64,000 bases of DNA. Origin: Brevundimonas bullata (GTDB lineage Bacteria > Pseudomonadota > Alphaproteobacteria > Caulobacterales > Caulobacteraceae). The position numbers and the translations under genes are program-made. Location: NCBI RefSeq assembly GCF_014207965.1, contig NZ_JACHLM010000001.1:62001-126000 (forward strand). Reading direction: 5' to 3'. Below are positions 8,701-17,112 of this stretch, one piece after another; within the stretch, counting starts at the first letter, position 1; the number at the start of each line of letters is the position of its first letter. The notes beneath the pieces were generated by a model. The model searched no databases, had not been told where the DNA came from, and saw only the letters and a list, made by a program, of their open reading frames with translations.

Positions 8701-9087
8701 CTACAAACTGATCGGGTTCAGCACACGGACGGCGGCGCCTGATTTCAGGCCCAGTTCGGCGTAGGTCCAGCTGACGGTGACGCCTTCGCGAACAAGGGCC
8801 TTGCACAGGTCGGGCGTGCGGCGGGTCAGGCTCAGTTCGGTCGGGTCGCCATCCTTGATCTTGACCTCGAAGCTGGAGGCTTCGGTGCAGCCGTTCGAGC
8901 CGACCACGGCCGTCAAACGCTGACCGTCGAAATCGACCTTGCGGACGGCTTCCAGGACTTCGGACTCAACGACGACCTGTTCGGCTGCGTTGATCGAGAC
9001 TTTCCGCTCGCCGCCCTCGTTCGAATAGATGACGCAGCCGCCCAGCAGCGGCAGCAGGGCGACGGCGGCGATGGCGGCCAGACGCAT
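8701..9087 (-). CDS. Lipoprotein with SNGCT motif, paralogue of the 12963-13358 gene
   Basis: The 128-residue product opens with a leader and lipobox LLGGC, so it should be lipid-anchored in the envelope. The mature domain contains VGSNGCTEASSFEV, LTRRTPDLCKAL, VSWTYAELGL and a C-terminal GAAVRVLNPISL. The same order of motifs is found in the lipoprotein encoded at 12963-13358. The cysteines in SNGCT and DLC are kept in both and may form a disulfide. The start ATG overlaps the stop of a 42-residue lipoprotein gene by one base (TAATG). I do not recognise a named family. Confidence 0.75.
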   Translation of the reverse strand: MRLAAIAAVALLPLLGGCVIYSNEGGERKVSINAAEQVVVESEVLEAVRKVDFDGQRLTAVVGSNGCTEASSFEVKIKDGDPTELSLTRRTPDLCKALVREGVTVSWTYAELGLKSGAAVRVLNPISL

Positions 9088-9215
9088 TATTGCGCTTCCG
9101 GCGCCGAGTGAATGACGCGGGTGGTCGAGGGCTTTTCACTGGCGATGATGATGCAGCCCGACAGCATGGGCGCGGCGACGGCGGCGACGGCGAGAGCGAT
9201 AATGAGACGGCGCAT
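9087..9215 (-). CDS. 42-residue lipoprotein, translationally coupled to the next lipoprotein gene
   Basis: On the minus strand an ATG at 9215 opens a 42-codon frame. The product begins MRRLIIALAVAAVAAPM and continues with the lipobox LSGC and a short polar tail ending PEAQ. It has a basic N-region, a hydrophobic core and a lipobox, which is convincing despite its size. AGGGGAACACCT precedes the start. The stop overlaps the start of the 128-residue lipoprotein gene (TAATG), implying coupled translation. The mature lipopeptide would be only about 22 residues. It is easily missed by gene callers. Confidence 0.65.
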   Translation of the reverse strand: MRRLIIALAVAAVAAPMLSGCIIIASEKPSTTRVIHSAPEAQ

Positions 9216-9362
9216 AGGTGTTCCCCTTCTTGGCTGGCGCCAAACTGCCAGCGTCGCCGTTCCGGATCACGTGAATAATCGGAAAGGCGGGACTTGAACG
9301 GAACAGCCACAGTCATAGCTACTGTGTCGCCCGCCTCCCCGGGATCATCGAGAAAGCCAAGC

Positions 9363-10493
9363 ATGAGCCTGTTGTTCACACCCCGCGCCGTCGGGCCGCT
9401 GACGCTGAAGAACCGCATAGTCGTCGCCCCCATGTGCATGTATTCGGCCGTAGAGGGCGTGCCCCAGCCCTGGCACGCCCAGCATATTGGGCGGCTGGCT
9501 CTGTCCGGCGCCGGCCTGGTGGTGATCGAGGCCACGGGCGTCGAGCCGGCGGGCCGTATTTCGTGGGCCGACACCGGCCTGTGGAACGACGAACAGGAAG
9601 CCGCCTTCGCCCGGATCATCCGCGACATCCGCACCTATTCGGACACGCCCATCGGCATCCAGCTGGCCCACGCAGGGCGCAAGGCCTCGACCAATCCGCC
9701 CTGGATCGACCGCGGCGGCCCCGCCCCCGCCGATAAGGCGTGGGAGACGTTCTCCGCCTCAGCCCAGGCTTTCAAGGCCGACTGGCATACGCCGACGGCG
9801 CTGGATCAGGCAGGCATGGATCGGGTGGTCGAAGCCTTTGTCGATTCGGCCCAGCGCGCCGACCGGGCCGGGTTCGATCTGGTCGAGCTGCACGCCGCCC
9901 ATGGCTATCTGCTGACCCAGTTCCTGTCGCCGCTGTCGAACGAACGGACGGATGAGTTCGGCGGGTCGCTGGAGAACCGGATGCGGTTCCCGCTGCGGGT
10001 GGCCCAGGCCCTGCGCGACGCCTGGCCCCGGACCAAGGCGCTCGGCGTGCGCTTCAACGGTTCAGACTGGACCGAGGGCGGCATCACCCCGGACGAGGCC
10101 GCCGCATTCGGTCATGCCCTGGACGCCATGGGCTACGACTATCTGCACCTGACCAGCGGCGGCAATGTCGCCACGGCCCGCATCCCCGGCGATCAGCCCA
10201 ACTATCAGGTCGCCTTCGCCGAGGCGGTCAAGGCGGCGACGCCTGAGGCCAATGTCATGGCGGTGGGCATGATCGTCACCCCGCAGCAGGCCGAAGACCT
10301 GCTGGTCCAGGGCAAGGCCGACCTGATCGCCCTCGCCCGCGCCGTTCTGGACGATCCCAACTGGGGCCACCACGCTGCCGTGGCCCTAGGCCAGCCGGAA
10401 GGCCTGCCCGTCCAGTACGAACGAGCCGGCGCCGCCCACTGGCCGGGTTATGCGACGGCGCGGGCCTTGGCTGACGGGTCCGTCGCGGCCTGA
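9363..10493 (+). CDS. NADH:flavin oxidoreductase, Old Yellow Enzyme family (YqjM/NamA-like)
   Basis: This TIM-barrel FMN enzyme of 376 residues reduces activated C=C bonds with NAD(P)H. Family landmarks are LFTPRAVGPLTLKNRIVVAP and CMYSA near the flavin, the catalytic-site segment ELHAAHGYLLTQFLSP, then NERTDEFGGSLENR, and the C-terminal DLIALARAVLDDPNW. The Cys in MCMYSA is the flavin-tuning cysteine of the YqjM subclass. I chose the ATG at 9363 because an upstream extension to 9294 has no homology and GAGAAAG precedes this start. The 3' end overlaps the converging MHYT gene by 46 bp. Confidence 0.9.
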   Translation: MSLLFTPRAVGPLTLKNRIVVAPMCMYSAVEGVPQPWHAQHIGRLALSGAGLVVIEATGVEPAGRISWADTGLWNDEQEAAFARIIRDIRTYSDTPIGIQLAHAGRKASTNPPWIDRGGPAPADKAWETFSASAQAFKADWHTPTALDQAGMDRVVEAFVDSAQRADRAGFDLVELHAAHGYLLTQFLSPLSNERTDEFGGSLENRMRFPLRVAQALRDAWPRTKALGVRFNGSDWTEGGITPDEAAAFGHALDAMGYDYLHLTSGGNVATARIPGDQPNYQVAFAEAVKAATPEANVMAVGMIVTPQQAEDLLVQGKADLIALARAVLDDPNWGHHAAVALGQPEGLPVQYERAGAAHWPGYATARALADGSVAA

Positions 10494-12844
10494 TCCTTCA
10501 ACGGCGTCGCCGGAACCACGGCGGCGCCGTTCGACAGGGCGTCGGCTTCGGGCTGGGGCCGGCCCAGCAGATAGCCCTGCACCTCGTTGCAGCCCTGGGC
10601 GCGCAGGAAGGCCAGCTGCTCAGCCGTCTCGACGCCCTCGGCCAGAACCGGGATCGACAGGCTCTCGCCGATGGTCAGGACGGCGCGGATGATGGCCCGC
10701 GACTGGGGCGCCTCGCCGTCCAGCTCGGTCATGAAGGAGCGGTCCAGCTTGATCTTGTCGAAGGGGAAGGCCCGCAGCGTCGACAGCGAGGAATAGCCGG
10801 TGCCGAAGTCGTCCATGGCGATGGTGACGCCCAGGGCCTTCAGCTGACGCAGGACATGGGTGGTGCGCTCCATGTCGCTGATCATGGCCGTCTCGGTGAT
10901 CTCCAGCTCCAGACGCGAGGCGGCCAGACCAGTCTCCAGCAGGACCTGATGCACCAGACGCGGCAGATCGACGTGACCTAGCTGCACCGGCGACAGGTTG
11001 ACGGCGATGCGGTGCGGTTCGGTCCAGGCGGCGGCCTGCTTGCAGGCCTGACGCAGCACCCATTCGCCGATCGGCAGGATCAGGCCGGTCTCCTCGGCCA
11101 CGGGGATGAAGTCCGACGGCGGGATGTTGCGACCGGTCTCGTCCTTCCAGCGCAGCAGCACTTCGTAGCCGGTGGCCTTGCCGGTCTCGACCGAGGCCTG
11201 GACCTGATAGTGCAGCTCGAACTGTTCGTTATCCAAGGCCTCGCGCAGGGCCTGGGTGACGCGACGGCGCGCGCGCACGGCCTGATCCATGTCCGCCTCA
11301 TAGAAGCAGATGTCGACCGTCAGCGAGCCCTTGGCCCGGTACATGGCCAGATCGGCGTTGTTGATCAGGGTCGACAGGTCGTCCGCGTCCTGGGGCCACA
11401 GCGAGACGCCGATGCTGGCGCCGCAGGACAGGTCGGCGTGTTCGATGTTGACGGGCTGGATGATGGCGGCGCGCAGGCGCTGGGCCACGGCAAGAGCCTC
11501 GGCCTGCGACGCCACCGGCGCCATGGCCACGAACTCGTCCCCGCCCTGCCGGGCGACGAACTCGCCGTCCTTCAGCGCATCCCGCAGATGGTCCGCGATG
11601 CGGCACAGCAGCTGATCGCCGACGGCGTGGCCGTACAGGTCATTGACCTCCTTGAAGCGGTTCAGGTCCAAGGCGAACAGGGCCAGCGTCTCGCCGGGCT
11701 TGGCCGTGGCGGTCTGGCGGTTGAGCCGTTCCAGGAAAGAGGCCCGATTGGGCAGTCCGGTCAGGCTGTCGTTGCGCGCCAGATGGGCGATGCGGCGTTC
11801 CTGGGCCTGACGGGCGCGCAGGTCGCGGACCGAGTAAAGCATGACCTCGCCCTCGCTGGCGTGGTCCCGCTTGGCCGCCAGTTCGACCGGCAGGATCTCG
11901 CCTGACACGGTCTTCAGCGACGACTGGACCATGTCGCCGTCGATCAGACGCGCGGCGTCCTCGGCCCAGACAGCCAGGCTGCGGCCGACCACGGCCTCGC
12001 GCTCGGCGCCGAGCAGGGTCAGCAGGGCGCCGTTCAGGGCGATAATGACGCCGTCGCGCTCGACCGCCATGCCGTCCACGCTGCCCTCGATCAGATGTTG
12101 CAGGCGAACCTCGGCCTGGCCGCGCGACTGGCTGTCCAGCGCATAGCTGGCGGCCCCGGCGCCCAGCACCAGCAGGCCGACACCCGCGACGCCCAGCGCG
12201 ACGACATGCTTGGCGTCCTCGCCCGTCAGAGCGCCGCCCAGCGGTGCAAAGGGCAGGATGGTCATGGCCGACATGGCGGTGAAGTGCAGGACCACGATGC
12301 CCAGCACCATGAACAGGATCGCCAGCCAGCGCCCCTTGGCCGTCGGCCAGATCTTGTCCGCCTTGAAGGCCAGGGCGCTGAACAGCACCGAGCCCGCCAG
12401 GGCGACGACGACATAGGGCGCAGACCATTGGATCACGGCGTCGATAGCGAAGGCGGCCATGCCGATGAAGTGCATGGCCGCCACACTCAGGCCGAACAAG
12501 ACCCCGCCCACCAGGCCCGAACCCGGGAAGCGCTGGGCGGCCAGGAGTTGGGCCGCTCCGGACCCGCAAATCGCCACCAGCAACGACAGGCCCGTCAGGC
12601 CCGGCTCATAGGTGACCTGCAGGCCTGGCTCATAGGCGATCATGGCGACGAAATGGGTGCACCAGACGGTCGCACCGCCCGCCACGGCGCCCAGGAAAAC
12701 CCAGGCGGCGCGCGCGCCGGCTCGCGTGCTGCGGACCCGCTTCAACAGGCTGATGGTGATCCAGCTGCCCAGCACGCAGACAAGCGCGGCCAGAGCGACC
12801 AGCGCCAGATTATGGGCGTTGGTCAGACAATCTACGAGACGCAT
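10448..12844 (-). CDS. MHYT-PAS-GGDEF-EAL membrane protein (c-di-GMP synthesis/hydrolysis)
   Basis: The 798-residue protein starts with about seven membrane segments. These contain MHYT-type motifs: THFVAMIAY near residue 64, MHFIGMAAF near 123 and LHFTAMSAM near 186, proposed to bind copper and sense a gas or redox signal. A PAS-like segment follows (about 245-330), then a GGDEF domain with the intact signature RQGGDEF near 435. The EAL domain has EVLLRW in place of EALLR and an intact DDFGTGYSS loop. Both catalytic domains look competent, so the protein could make or degrade c-di-GMP. The gene is followed by a converging oxidoreductase gene with which it overlaps. Confidence 0.92.
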   Translation of the reverse strand: MRLVDCLTNAHNLALVALAALVCVLGSWITISLLKRVRSTRAGARAAWVFLGAVAGGATVWCTHFVAMIAYEPGLQVTYEPGLTGLSLLVAICGSGAAQLLAAQRFPGSGLVGGVLFGLSVAAMHFIGMAAFAIDAVIQWSAPYVVVALAGSVLFSALAFKADKIWPTAKGRWLAILFMVLGIVVLHFTAMSAMTILPFAPLGGALTGEDAKHVVALGVAGVGLLVLGAGAASYALDSQSRGQAEVRLQHLIEGSVDGMAVERDGVIIALNGALLTLLGAEREAVVGRSLAVWAEDAARLIDGDMVQSSLKTVSGEILPVELAAKRDHASEGEVMLYSVRDLRARQAQERRIAHLARNDSLTGLPNRASFLERLNRQTATAKPGETLALFALDLNRFKEVNDLYGHAVGDQLLCRIADHLRDALKDGEFVARQGGDEFVAMAPVASQAEALAVAQRLRAAIIQPVNIEHADLSCGASIGVSLWPQDADDLSTLINNADLAMYRAKGSLTVDICFYEADMDQAVRARRRVTQALREALDNEQFELHYQVQASVETGKATGYEVLLRWKDETGRNIPPSDFIPVAEETGLILPIGEWVLRQACKQAAAWTEPHRIAVNLSPVQLGHVDLPRLVHQVLLETGLAASRLELEITETAMISDMERTTHVLRQLKALGVTIAMDDFGTGYSSLSTLRAFPFDKIKLDRSFMTELDGEAPQSRAIIRAVLTIGESLSIPVLAEGVETAEQLAFLRAQGCNEVQGYLLGRPQPEADALSNGAAVVPATPLKDQAATDPSAKARAVA

Positions 12845-12962
12845 GGAATCCTGGGGGGAAGGATACTGAAACGACCCTTTCCCTAGAGCCGCAATCCTTA
12901 ACCCGCCGTCCTCCGGGATGGCTAACGAAGCCTTGCTGGCAAAACGCAGATCGGGAAGCGGA

Positions 12963-13358
12963 TCAGGACGCGCCCTTCGGATTGCCGTCCTGACGCATCA
13001 TATAAGGGTTGTTGACGGTCACGTCGGCGCCTGGCGGCAGCCCCAACTCCTCAAAGCTCCACTGCAACTGAACCCCGTCGGCGCGTGGCGTGGTGCAGCG
13101 ATCCTCGTCCACCCGGCGCAGGGTGATGACCGCGCTGTCGCGCAGGCGGGTGATGAAGGGTTTGACGTCTTCCTTGCCGGTGCAACCGTTTGAACTGACC
13201 CAAAAGACCGCAGTGTCGCGCGTGAAGGCGGCGGCGTGGATCGGCTCCAACTGACCCGGCATATCGACAGTGCGCACGGCCTGGTCGCTGGTCATGGCGC
13301 AAGCCCCGGCCAGAACGGCGACGGCGGCAAGTGCGCAAAGGGCGGCGGTTCGTCTCAT
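12963..13358 (-). CDS. Lipoprotein with SNGCT motif, paralogue of the 8701-9087 gene
   Basis: The 131-residue product has a signal peptide and lipobox LAGAC. The mature part has VSSNGCTGKEDVKPF, ITLRRVDEDRC, LQWSFEELGLPPGADVTVNNP. This matches the lipoprotein at 8701-9087 in order and spacing (SNGCT, L-x-R...D-x-C, W-x-x-x-ELGL, V-x-NP), so the two are paralogues about 4 kb apart. Function unknown; the conserved cysteine pair suggests an oxidised envelope domain. It has about 120 bp of non-coding sequence on both sides. Confidence 0.72.
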   Translation of the reverse strand: MRRTAALCALAAVAVLAGACAMTSDQAVRTVDMPGQLEPIHAAAFTRDTAVFWVSSNGCTGKEDVKPFITRLRDSAVITLRRVDEDRCTTPRADGVQLQWSFEELGLPPGADVTVNNPYMMRQDGNPKGAS

Positions 13359-13431
13359 CTCGGCCTTCCGGGGCGGACCCTGTCCACCCGGTCAGATTGC
13401 GCTGTTTCCTTCCCCAAGGGAACACTGCATC

Positions 13432-13469
13432 CTGAATAAGAAAGAAGCCCCGGTTTTCACCGGGGCTTC
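13432..13469 (-). terminator. Rho-independent terminator of rpsD
   Basis: A 10-bp perfect stem GAAGCCCCGG (13444-13453) / CCGGGGCTTC (13460-13469) with a 6-base loop lies 28 bp past the rpsD stop. On the minus strand it is followed by a pyrimidine-rich CTTTCTTATT tract. This is a classical intrinsic terminator. Confidence 0.88.
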
Positions 13470-13497
13470 CATCAACTCTATCGTCGATCGCCTGAAA

Positions 13498-14115
13498 TCA
13501 GGACGAGTAGTATTCGACGACCAGGTTCGGTTCCATCTTGACCGGGTACGGCACGTCGGACAGTTCCGGCACGCGGACGTAACGGACCGAGAAGCCGCGA
13601 TCACCCTGTTCCAGGTAATCAGGCACATCGCGTTCCGACGACTGCTGGGCTTCGAGCACCAGAGCCATGTTGCGCGACTTTTCCTTGATCTCGACGACCT
13701 GGCCCGGCTTGACGCGGTACGAACCGATGTCGACCTTCTTGCCGTCGACAGTCACGTGACCGTGGCTGACGAACTGGCGAGCGGCCCAGACAGTCGGGAC
13801 GAACTTGGCGCGGTAGACCAGGGCGTCCAGACGCGATTCCAGCAGACCGATCAGGTTTTCCGAGGTGTTGCCCTTGCGGCGACCGGCTTCGTCGTAGATC
13901 GCCGAGAATTGCTTCTCGGTGATGTTGCCGTAGTAGCCCTTGAGCTTCTGCTTGGCCTTCAGCTGGATGCCGAAGTCCGAAACTTTCGACTTACGACGCT
14001 GGCCGTGCTGGCCGGGGCCATACGAACGCTTGTTAACCGGAGACTTCGCGCGGCCCCACAGGTTTTCACCCATGACCCGATCGAGTTTGTACTTGGCGCT
14101 ATGGCGCTTGGACAT
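13498..14115 (-). CDS. rpsD: 30S ribosomal protein S4
   Basis: The 205-residue protein has the S4 opening [21 protein letters not shown], then [18 protein letters not shown], and the S4 RNA-binding domain near residues 95-160 ([34 protein letters not shown]). S4 binds 16S rRNA first during 30S assembly. The gene stands alone, outside the alpha operon where gammaproteobacteria keep it, which is normal for alphaproteobacteria. An intrinsic terminator follows. Confidence 0.98.
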   Translation of the reverse strand: MSKRHSAKYKLDRVMGENLWGRAKSPVNKRSYGPGQHGQRRKSKVSDFGIQLKAKQKLKGYYGNITEKQFSAIYDEAGRRKGNTSENLIGLLESRLDALVYRAKFVPTVWAARQFVSHGHVTVDGKKVDIGSYRVKPGQVVEIKEKSRNMALVLEAQQSSERDVPDYLEQGDRGFSVRYVRVPELSDVPYPVKMEPNLVVEYYSS

Positions 14116-14232
14116 AAGTCACTCTTCATGCTGATGCGGCCCGGCCCCTCCCCGATTGGAGCGGCGATCTCAACGGCGGTCCACGCATCGTCCGTAGTCA
14201 ATCTGCGCCTCGGGCCGAGACCCGATGCGAGA

Positions 14233-14258
14233 AGGGTGGGCATATGAAGGCCCACCCT
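14233..14258 (-). terminator. Hairpin terminator downstream of sodB
   Basis: A 9-bp perfect stem AGGGTGGGC (14233-14241) / GCCCACCCT (14250-14258) with an 8-base loop stands about 25 bp past the sodB stop. On the minus strand it is followed by TCTC. It separates sodB from rpsD. Confidence 0.7.
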
Positions 14259-14283
14259 CCCGGAGTCAAGCCAGACGGGCGTT

Positions 14284-14895
14284 TCAGCCCTTGGCGGCGG
14301 CGAACAGGTCGTTGACCTTGTTCCAGTTCACGATCGACCAGAAGGCGGCCAGGAACTCGGCGCGACGGTTCTGGTACTTCAGATAGTAGGCGTGCTCCCA
14401 GACGTCGGCGACGAGCAGGGGGGCGCCCTTCTCCTCGGCGAAGTCCATCAGGGAGTTGTCCTGGTTCGGCGTCGAGATGATCTTCAGCTTGCCGTCCTGC
14501 ACGATCAGCCAGGCCCAGCCCGAACCGAAACGGCCCAGGCCGGCCGCGTTGAAGGCCTCCTTGAAGGCGTCCATGCCGCCCAGGTCGGCGTCGATGGCGG
14601 CGGCCAGTTCAGCCGAAGGCTCGCCGCCCGTGCCGACGGGGGCCAGGCCTTCCCAGAAGAAGGTGTGGTTCCACACGCCGCCGGCGTTGTTGCGCACCGC
14701 CACCGGCAGGGTCGACATCTTGGCGAACAGCTCGTCGAACGACTGGCCTTCGACGCCCGCAGCGGCCACGGCCTTGTTCAGGTTGTCGACATAGGTCTGA
14801 TGGTGCTTGTCGTAGTGGAAGCCCATCGTCTCCTTGTCGATGACGGGCTCCAGCGCGTCATGGGCGTAGGGCAGCGGGGGCAGGACGAAGGCCAT
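14284..14895 (-). CDS. sodB: Superoxide dismutase, Fe/Mn family
   Basis: The 203-residue enzyme converts superoxide to oxygen and hydrogen peroxide. It opens AFVLPPLPYAHDALEPVID, close to E. coli FeSOD. Metal ligands are visible in GFHYDKHH (His27), NHTFFWEGL, and DVWEHAYYLKY (Asp and His). The segment preceding NHTFFW and the overall sequence favour the iron type, but metal use cannot be settled by eye. I used the ATG at 14895; a longer frame to 14997 adds 34 basic residues with no homology. GAGAGGAACC precedes the chosen start. Confidence 0.95.
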   Translation of the reverse strand: MAFVLPPLPYAHDALEPVIDKETMGFHYDKHHQTYVDNLNKAVAAAGVEGQSFDELFAKMSTLPVAVRNNAGGVWNHTFFWEGLAPVGTGGEPSAELAAAIDADLGGMDAFKEAFNAAGLGRFGSGWAWLIVQDGKLKIISTPNQDNSLMDFAEEKGAPLLVADVWEHAYYLKYQNRRAEFLAAFWSIVNWNKVNDLFAAAKG

Positions 14896-15087
14896 GGGAG
14901 GTTCCTCTCGGCGGTTTTGATTCTTCTGGCCCCTATCTAGGGCGGCGCACGAAAGACCCAAGCCTTTAGCGCGGCCTTTGTTCAGTTTTTCGCTCAAGGA
15001 GGGCCGATTGGGAACCGGACCGGCGAAATACCCGTTTCCCCGAGGTCATCCGACGCCTTCGAGAGCCCTCCCGAAAGGACGATCGTC

Positions 15088-15276
15088 ATGTCTGCTCGCT
15101 CCCTCCGTCGGCCCGCCCCTATGACCGACGCCGAAGCCGAGACCCTGCGGCTGCAGTTGCTGGAGATCATCCCGCGCCTGCGCCGTCATCAGTTGCTCGA
15201 TCTGGCCGACACCCTGCACGAGGCCGCCCGAGAACGCCGCGGAGCCGAACCGCGCCATTTTGATCTGAGGGTGTAG
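15088..15276 (+). CDS. Small protein of unknown function (62 residues)
   Basis: The frame encodes a basic N-terminus and then an amphipathic leucine-rich region (AEAETLRLQLLEIIPRLRRHQLLDLADTLHEAARER). AAAGGA precedes the ATG at a usable distance. No family is recognised. The divergent arrangement with sodB and the reasonable ribosome site support it, but the length is short and a chance frame in GC-rich DNA is possible. Confidence 0.45.
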   Translation: MSARSLRRPAPMTDAEAETLRLQLLEIIPRLRRHQLLDLADTLHEAARERRGAEPRHFDLRV

Positions 15277-15363
15277 ACCTCTGGCCGGATGGCGGGGCTG
15301 ACGCTTGCGCGGCGCGCCGGGTCAGGCAGACTGGCGCGAAGCGGAGTTGTGGGGAGCATCGCC

Positions 15364-15627
15364 ATGCTTAAATCTTGCGCCATCATGGCCGCCGTCCTGG
15401 CCGCCGAACTGACCCTGTCCGCCTGCGCCGCCGGCCCGGCGGAGGCGGTGCGGTCGGCGGACGCCGCCAGGGCCCAATGCCGAACCACCCCGCAGCCCGG
15501 CGGCGGCTCATCAATGGACTGCACCCTGTGGGAACGGACCACGACGACAACCACCACCACGACCAGCGGGCCCAATGGCGAAACCACCACGACGGTCGAG
15601 CGAACCCGGACGGGCGGCGACGCCTAG
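15364..15627 (+). CDS. Small lipoprotein with a nine-threonine run
   Basis: The 87-residue product has a signal peptide and lipobox LSAC (lipid-modified Cys21). The mature part is short and contains two cysteines (AQCRTT and MDCTLW), then a run of nine threonines, SGPNGE and four more threonines before a charged tail. The threonine run is encoded mostly by ACC and ACG with a few ACA and ACT codons, so it is not a simple triplet expansion. I start at ATG 15364; an upstream start at 15289 would hide the leader. No family is recognised. Confidence 0.6.
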   Translation: MLKSCAIMAAVLAAELTLSACAAGPAEAVRSADAARAQCRTTPQPGGGSSMDCTLWERTTTTTTTTTSGPNGETTTTVERTRTGGDA

Positions 15628-15850
15628 TCCGGCGAAGTGACCGCCTTCCTCCCTGTCGTGCAGCGATGGGAACCCGACAGCCCCCTTGAGGCAACCGTTC
15701 GCCGGGATGCACTGCCGTTCACCGATCCAGGCGTACCACTGACCGAGCCTGGGTGGACGAGCGTGCAGCGAACGGGTCAACCGATGACCGTGACCAGCCC
15801 ATCTCTCAGTCAACGCGTCGTTGCGCCCTAAGCTCCGGATAACCAAAAGA

Positions 15851-17011
15851 ATGCTGAACAAAATTCCTGCCGCCATCGGCCTGATTGCGATCATCGGCGG
15901 TCTTGCCGATAGCGCAAACGCCCGCACAACGCAGATCGCGAGAGCGGACGACAAGACCGTTGCGATTGAACGCCTGGTCCAAAGCGAGATGGCGTCTCGC
16001 AATATTCCCGGGCTCCAGCTGGCGATCGTGAAAAACGGCGAAATCGTATTCTCCGGCGCTTACGGCCAGTCCAACCTCGAGACCGCCAAGCCTGTAACCG
16101 AACGCACTGTTTTCGGCGTCAATTCGATCAGCAAGGCCTTCACCGGCGTCGCGGCGATGCAGCTTGTCGAGTCCGGAAAACTCGATCTCGATGCCTCGGT
16201 GACGCAATATCTCGAAGAGCTTCCGCCATCGTGGAAAGAGATCACTGTCCGCCAGATCCTCACGCACACGTCCGGCCTGCCCGAGATCATTGACGACAAT
16301 ACCCGACTGATAGACGGCGCCGAACCCGACGCCGCCTGGGCGAAGGTGCAGGAACTTCCTCTGAAGTATGCGCCCGGGACGCAGTACGCCTACAATCAGA
16401 CCGGCTATGCCCTGATGGGCAAGATCATCGAGAAGATCTCGGGCCAGCGCTTCGTTGATGTCGTTCGCGAGGGGCAGTTCAACGCGGCGGGCATGGAGCA
16501 GGCACGCTTTGGACACACCGCCGATACCGTGCCCGAGCTCGCCTCGCTCTATACCTATTTGACGCTGCAGATAACGGACATGAGGACCGTCGGCGTCGAA
16601 CGTAGCGAGACCCCTATGGCGCGCCATGAGACGTGGCCCGCCTACATGCATCCCACGGCAGGCGTTCAGGCCACAGCCACGGATCTGGCCGCATGGGTTA
16701 TCGCGCTACAGACCGGGAAACTGGTCAGCGAAAGAGCTCTCGAACAGCTATGGACGCCGCATCAGCTGCCCGACGGAAGCTATCGCGGTTTCAACAGGAC
16801 CATCAATGGCTATGGACTGGGCTGGCCGTCCATCCGCCGCGCCGAACATCCGGCGATCACGCCCACGGGCGGCGATCGCGCGGCTATCTTCATCTACCCC
16901 GAGGATGACCTTACCGTGATCGTTCTGACGAACCTCTTGGGCGCTGGGCCCCAGAGATTTGCTGACAAGATTGCTGCGCAGTACCTCCCCGACCTCGCTG
17001 TCGAAAACTGA
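15851..17011 (+). CDS. Serine hydrolase, beta-lactamase (class C-like) family, secreted
   Basis: The 386-residue protein has a signal peptide ending near DSANA. The catalytic S-x-x-K is Ser92-Ile-Ser-Lys95 in GVNSISKAFTG. The Y-x-N position reads YNQTGYALMG, with Gln where Asn is usual. The third motif is PTGGDRAA. These enzymes include esterases, D-aminopeptidases and penicillin-binding-like proteins, so antibiotic resistance should not be assumed. A TTG at 15821 would add 10 residues but lacks a leader. Third-position GC is visibly lower than in neighbouring genes (for example AAAATTCCT and GTGAAAAACGGC), hinting at later acquisition. It is followed by a small palindrome. Confidence 0.85.
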   Translation: MLNKIPAAIGLIAIIGGLADSANARTTQIARADDKTVAIERLVQSEMASRNIPGLQLAIVKNGEIVFSGAYGQSNLETAKPVTERTVFGVNSISKAFTGVAAMQLVESGKLDLDASVTQYLEELPPSWKEITVRQILTHTSGLPEIIDDNTRLIDGAEPDAAWAKVQELPLKYAPGTQYAYNQTGYALMGKIIEKISGQRFVDVVREGQFNAAGMEQARFGHTADTVPELASLYTYLTLQITDMRTVGVERSETPMARHETWPAYMHPTAGVQATATDLAAWVIALQTGKLVSERALEQLWTPHQLPDGSYRGFNRTINGYGLGWPSIRRAEHPAITPTGGDRAAIFIYPEDDLTVIVLTNLLGAGPQRFADKIAAQYLPDLAVEN

Positions 17012-17059
17012 CGATAGCCTTTCGTCGCGAGGGTGGCTCTCACGCCCGAGCCTTCCCCA

Positions 17060-17102
17060 CCGTCATCCCGACCATAGCGAAGCGCAGCCCCAGGATGACG
17101 GG
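17060..17102. repeat. Short palindrome at a convergent junction
   Basis: CCGTCATCC at the left end pairs with GGATGACGG at the right end, about 25 bp apart, between the converging serine hydrolase and cckA genes. The sequence CGTCATCCC resembles the outer arms of the family C palindromes in this window. It probably ends transcription from one or both sides. Confidence 0.6.
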
Positions 17103-17112
17103 CGGTGAAGGC

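Noticed and set aside
15851..17011. A true class C beta-lactamase resistance gene
   Set aside because: The S-x-x-K motif is shared by many esterases and peptidases, the Y-x-N is altered, and no AmpR-like regulator is near.
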